DNA of 6,230 bases from Waddlia sp964635295 (GTDB lineage Bacteria; Chlamydiota; Chlamydiia; Chlamydiales; Waddliaceae), in the NCBI GenBank assembly GCA_964635295.1, contig CAZWOB010000110.1, positions 1 to 6,230 of the forward strand, written 5' to 3'. A program made the translations under genes and the position numbers. Positions 4,882-6,230 of this stretch are shown here, piece after piece (the first letter of the stretch is position 1; every line of letters starts with the position of its first letter). The notes beneath the pieces are model-generated. The model had not been told where the DNA came from. It made no database searches and worked only from the letters and a program-made list of their open reading frames with translations.

Positions 4882-6180
4882 ATGTCCTATATACGTTCAG
4901 TCAAAGCGATCGAAATTCTTGATTCAAGGGGATTTCCGACAGTTGAAGTGATGATCACGACCGATCAAAATATCATGGCAAAAGCCGCTGTCCCCTCTGG
5001 CGCCTCAACAGGAACGCATGAAGCTCTCGAACTTCGAGACGGGGATAAGGACCGTTATTTCGGCAAGGGCGTTGAGCTTGCCGTCCAGCATGTGAACGGT
5101 CCGATCGCTCAACTGTTGATTGGTGAGCACGTCTTTGATCAAACACGCCTCGACATGATGATGATCGCAGCAGACGGATCGAAAAACAAGGAGCACTGGG
5201 GGGCGAACGCTATTCTTGGAGCGTCATTGGCGCTTGCCCGTGTGGGCGCTTTGACCGCCGGCCTTCCTCTTTACCGCTATATCGGCGGCTGCCACACATA
5301 TGTGCTTCCCTGTCCGATGATGAATATCATCAATGGAGGTGCGCACGCGGATAATTCGTTGGATTTTCAGGAATTCATGATCCGTCCTGTCGGCGCTCCC
5401 ACTTTCAAGGAAGCGGTCCGTTGGGGTTCAGAGGTGTTCCATACGTTAAAGTCGCTACTGAAGAAAAAAGGGCACGTGACCGCTGTGGGAGATGAAGGGG
5501 GATTCGCTCCCAACTTGGGTTCCAATGAAGAGGCCTTGGAATTGATCCTGGAGGCGATCGAGAAGGCAGGGTATAAGCCCGGAGAGCAGATCACCTTGGC
5601 CCTTGATTGCGCAGCTTCTGAATTTTTCGATAAGATGACAAAGAGGTATATCGAGAAGAAAAAGCAGGAGCGCGACCAAGACTTTGTCGAACGCACAGCG
5701 GAAGAACAGGTCGCTTACTTGAAATCACTTTGCGACCGTTATCCGATCGATTCGATCGAGGATGGTCTTGATGAAGAGGACTGGAATGGATGGAAGCTGA
5801 TGACACAGCAGCTGGGAGATCAGGTGCAGATTGTGGGAGATGATCTATTTGTGACCAATCCGGACTTTCTAAGCAGGGGGATCCGAGAGAAGGTGGCGAA
5901 TTCCATCTTGATAAAGGTCAACCAGATTGGAACGCTGACAGAGACATTGGAGACGATCAAGATCGCCCATACACATGGATACACTTCTGTGATCTCCCAC
6001 CGGTCCGGTGAAACGGAAGACACGATTATTGCAGACATTAGTGTTGCAGTGAATTCAGGACAGATCAAAACCGGTTCGTTATCACGAACTGACAGAATCT
6101 GTAAATACAATCGTCTGTTGAATATTGAAGCGGGCCTGGGAGAGGTGGCCCGCTTTTATGATAGCAATCACAGAGGTTAA
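4882..6180 (+). CDS. eno: Enolase (phosphopyruvate hydratase)
   Basis: Enolase converts 2-phosphoglycerate to phosphoenolpyruvate in cytosolic glycolysis and uses two Mg ions. At 432 residues it is full family length. Visible signatures: LDSRG (13-17), the mobile SGASTG loop (39-44), GGAHADN (152-158, His155), QEF with Glu164, GDEGGFAPN (203-211, Glu205), the metal ligands Asp242, Glu293 (SIEDGL) and Asp320 (GDDLFVTN), the catalytic base Lys345 (LIKVNQIGT), SHRSGETED (372-380, His373) and Lys396. The late KYNRLLNIE signature (408-416) is intact. All key residues are present, so it should be active. It starts at ATG 4882 behind GAGG (4869-4872). It lies 53 bp after rsgA, possibly with its own promoter. 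The last 50 bases of the gene contain a GC-rich terminator-like hairpin. Confidence 0.98.
   Translation: MSYIRSVKAIEILDSRGFPTVEVMITTDQNIMAKAAVPSGASTGTHEALELRDGDKDRYFGKGVELAVQHVNGPIAQLLIGEHVFDQTRLDMMMIAADGSKNKEHWGANAILGASLALARVGALTAGLPLYRYIGGCHTYVLPCPMMNIINGGAHADNSLDFQEFMIRPVGAPTFKEAVRWGSEVFHTLKSLLKKKGHVTAVGDEGGFAPNLGSNEEALELILEAIEKAGYKPGEQITLALDCAASEFFDKMTKRYIEKKKQERDQDFVERTAEEQVAYLKSLCDRYPIDSIEDGLDEEDWNGWKLMTQQLGDQVQIVGDDLFVTNPDFLSRGIREKVANSILIKVNQIGTLTETLETIKIAHTHGYTSVISHRSGETEDTIIADISVAVNSGQIKTGSLSRTDRICKYNRLLNIEAGLGEVARFYDSNHRG
6128..6157 (+). terminator. Terminator-like hairpin inside the 3' end of eno
   Basis: AAGCGGGCC (6128-6136) pairs perfectly with GGCCCGCTT (6147-6155) across a 10-base loop, and TTTT (6154-6157) follows the GC-rich part. 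This fits a rho-independent terminator but lies about 20 bases before the stop codon (6178-6180). If it worked, it would produce eno mRNA without a stop codon. Translating ribosomes would normally keep it open, so it may be coding sequence that happens to fold. Confidence 0.35.
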
Positions 6181-6191
6181 TCCACCTCTGT
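6170..6191. terminator. Small hairpin spanning the eno stop codon
   Basis: ACAGAGGT (6170-6177) pairs with ACCTCTGT (6184-6191) across the 6-base loop TAATCC, which contains the stop codon. There is no T-run on either side. It may mark the junction between eno and a convergent gene or act in rho-independent-like pausing; support is limited to the 8-bp stem. Confidence 0.3.
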
Positions 6192-6230
6192 TAATCGATA
6201 CATATCTCCCGTTGCTTCTAAAAGAACTCC
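6177..6230 (-). CDS. Possible C-terminus of an unidentified convergent gene (partial)
   Basis: Reading the minus strand from the window edge gives an open frame of 17 residues, GVLLEATGDMYRLTEVD, ending in a TAA at 6177-6179 that overlaps the eno stop codon (6178-6180). The composition looks protein-like, and the convergent layout would be compact. It is too short to assign a family and another minus-strand frame is also open here, so this is only a suggestion. The gene would continue beyond the right edge. Confidence 0.25.
   Translation of the reverse strand, partial: GVLLEATGDMYRLTEVD

Overview
The window looks like the chromosome of a host-associated bacterium, most likely a Chlamydiae relative (Waddlia or Parachlamydia type). 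That assignment rests on remembered resemblance of the RsgA and enolase proteins and on the effector-like paralogs; it is an inference and no search was run. The window has two parts: an AT-rich accessory block (about 73-3570) and a housekeeping block (about 3620-6180) with more even base composition.

The accessory block holds four related, unnamed genes in two copies of the same convergent pair: A1 (217-1101, +) facing B1 (1112-1750, -), then A2 (1954-2775, +) facing B2 (2783-3409, -). All four proteins share an N-terminal His-Ile/Phe-Trp segment, a Gly-His-x-Ser motif, a Tyr-x-x-x-x-Pro motif, and a distal Cys followed by small or polar residues. A Thr-Pro-Trp...Pro-x-x-Leu-x-x-x-Leu tail is clear in three of them. 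The His-before-Cys order is that of circularly permuted papain-like (LRAT/NlpC-P60-like) enzymes. No signal peptide or membrane segment is visible, so cytosolic enzymes or type III-secreted effectors are both possible. B1 and B2 are about 60% identical by hand count; A1 and A2 about one third, mostly in the motifs. The simplest history is an inverted duplication giving A and B, followed by tandem duplication of the pair.

The block is bordered on the left by a strong hairpin (1-72) and on the right by a perfect 18-bp-arm palindrome (3583-3620). The 10-base word TGAGACCGTT occurs just inside each border in the same orientation. This hints at insertion or recombination scars but does not prove mobility.

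The housekeeping block has rsgA (ribosome small-subunit maturation GTPase) and eno (enolase), both on the plus strand, 53 bp apart and each with its own candidate promoter. The rsgA promoter places the predicted transcript start at or next to the ATG, so the gene may be leaderless. After eno, the last 54 bases may hold the C-terminus of a gene on the opposite strand.
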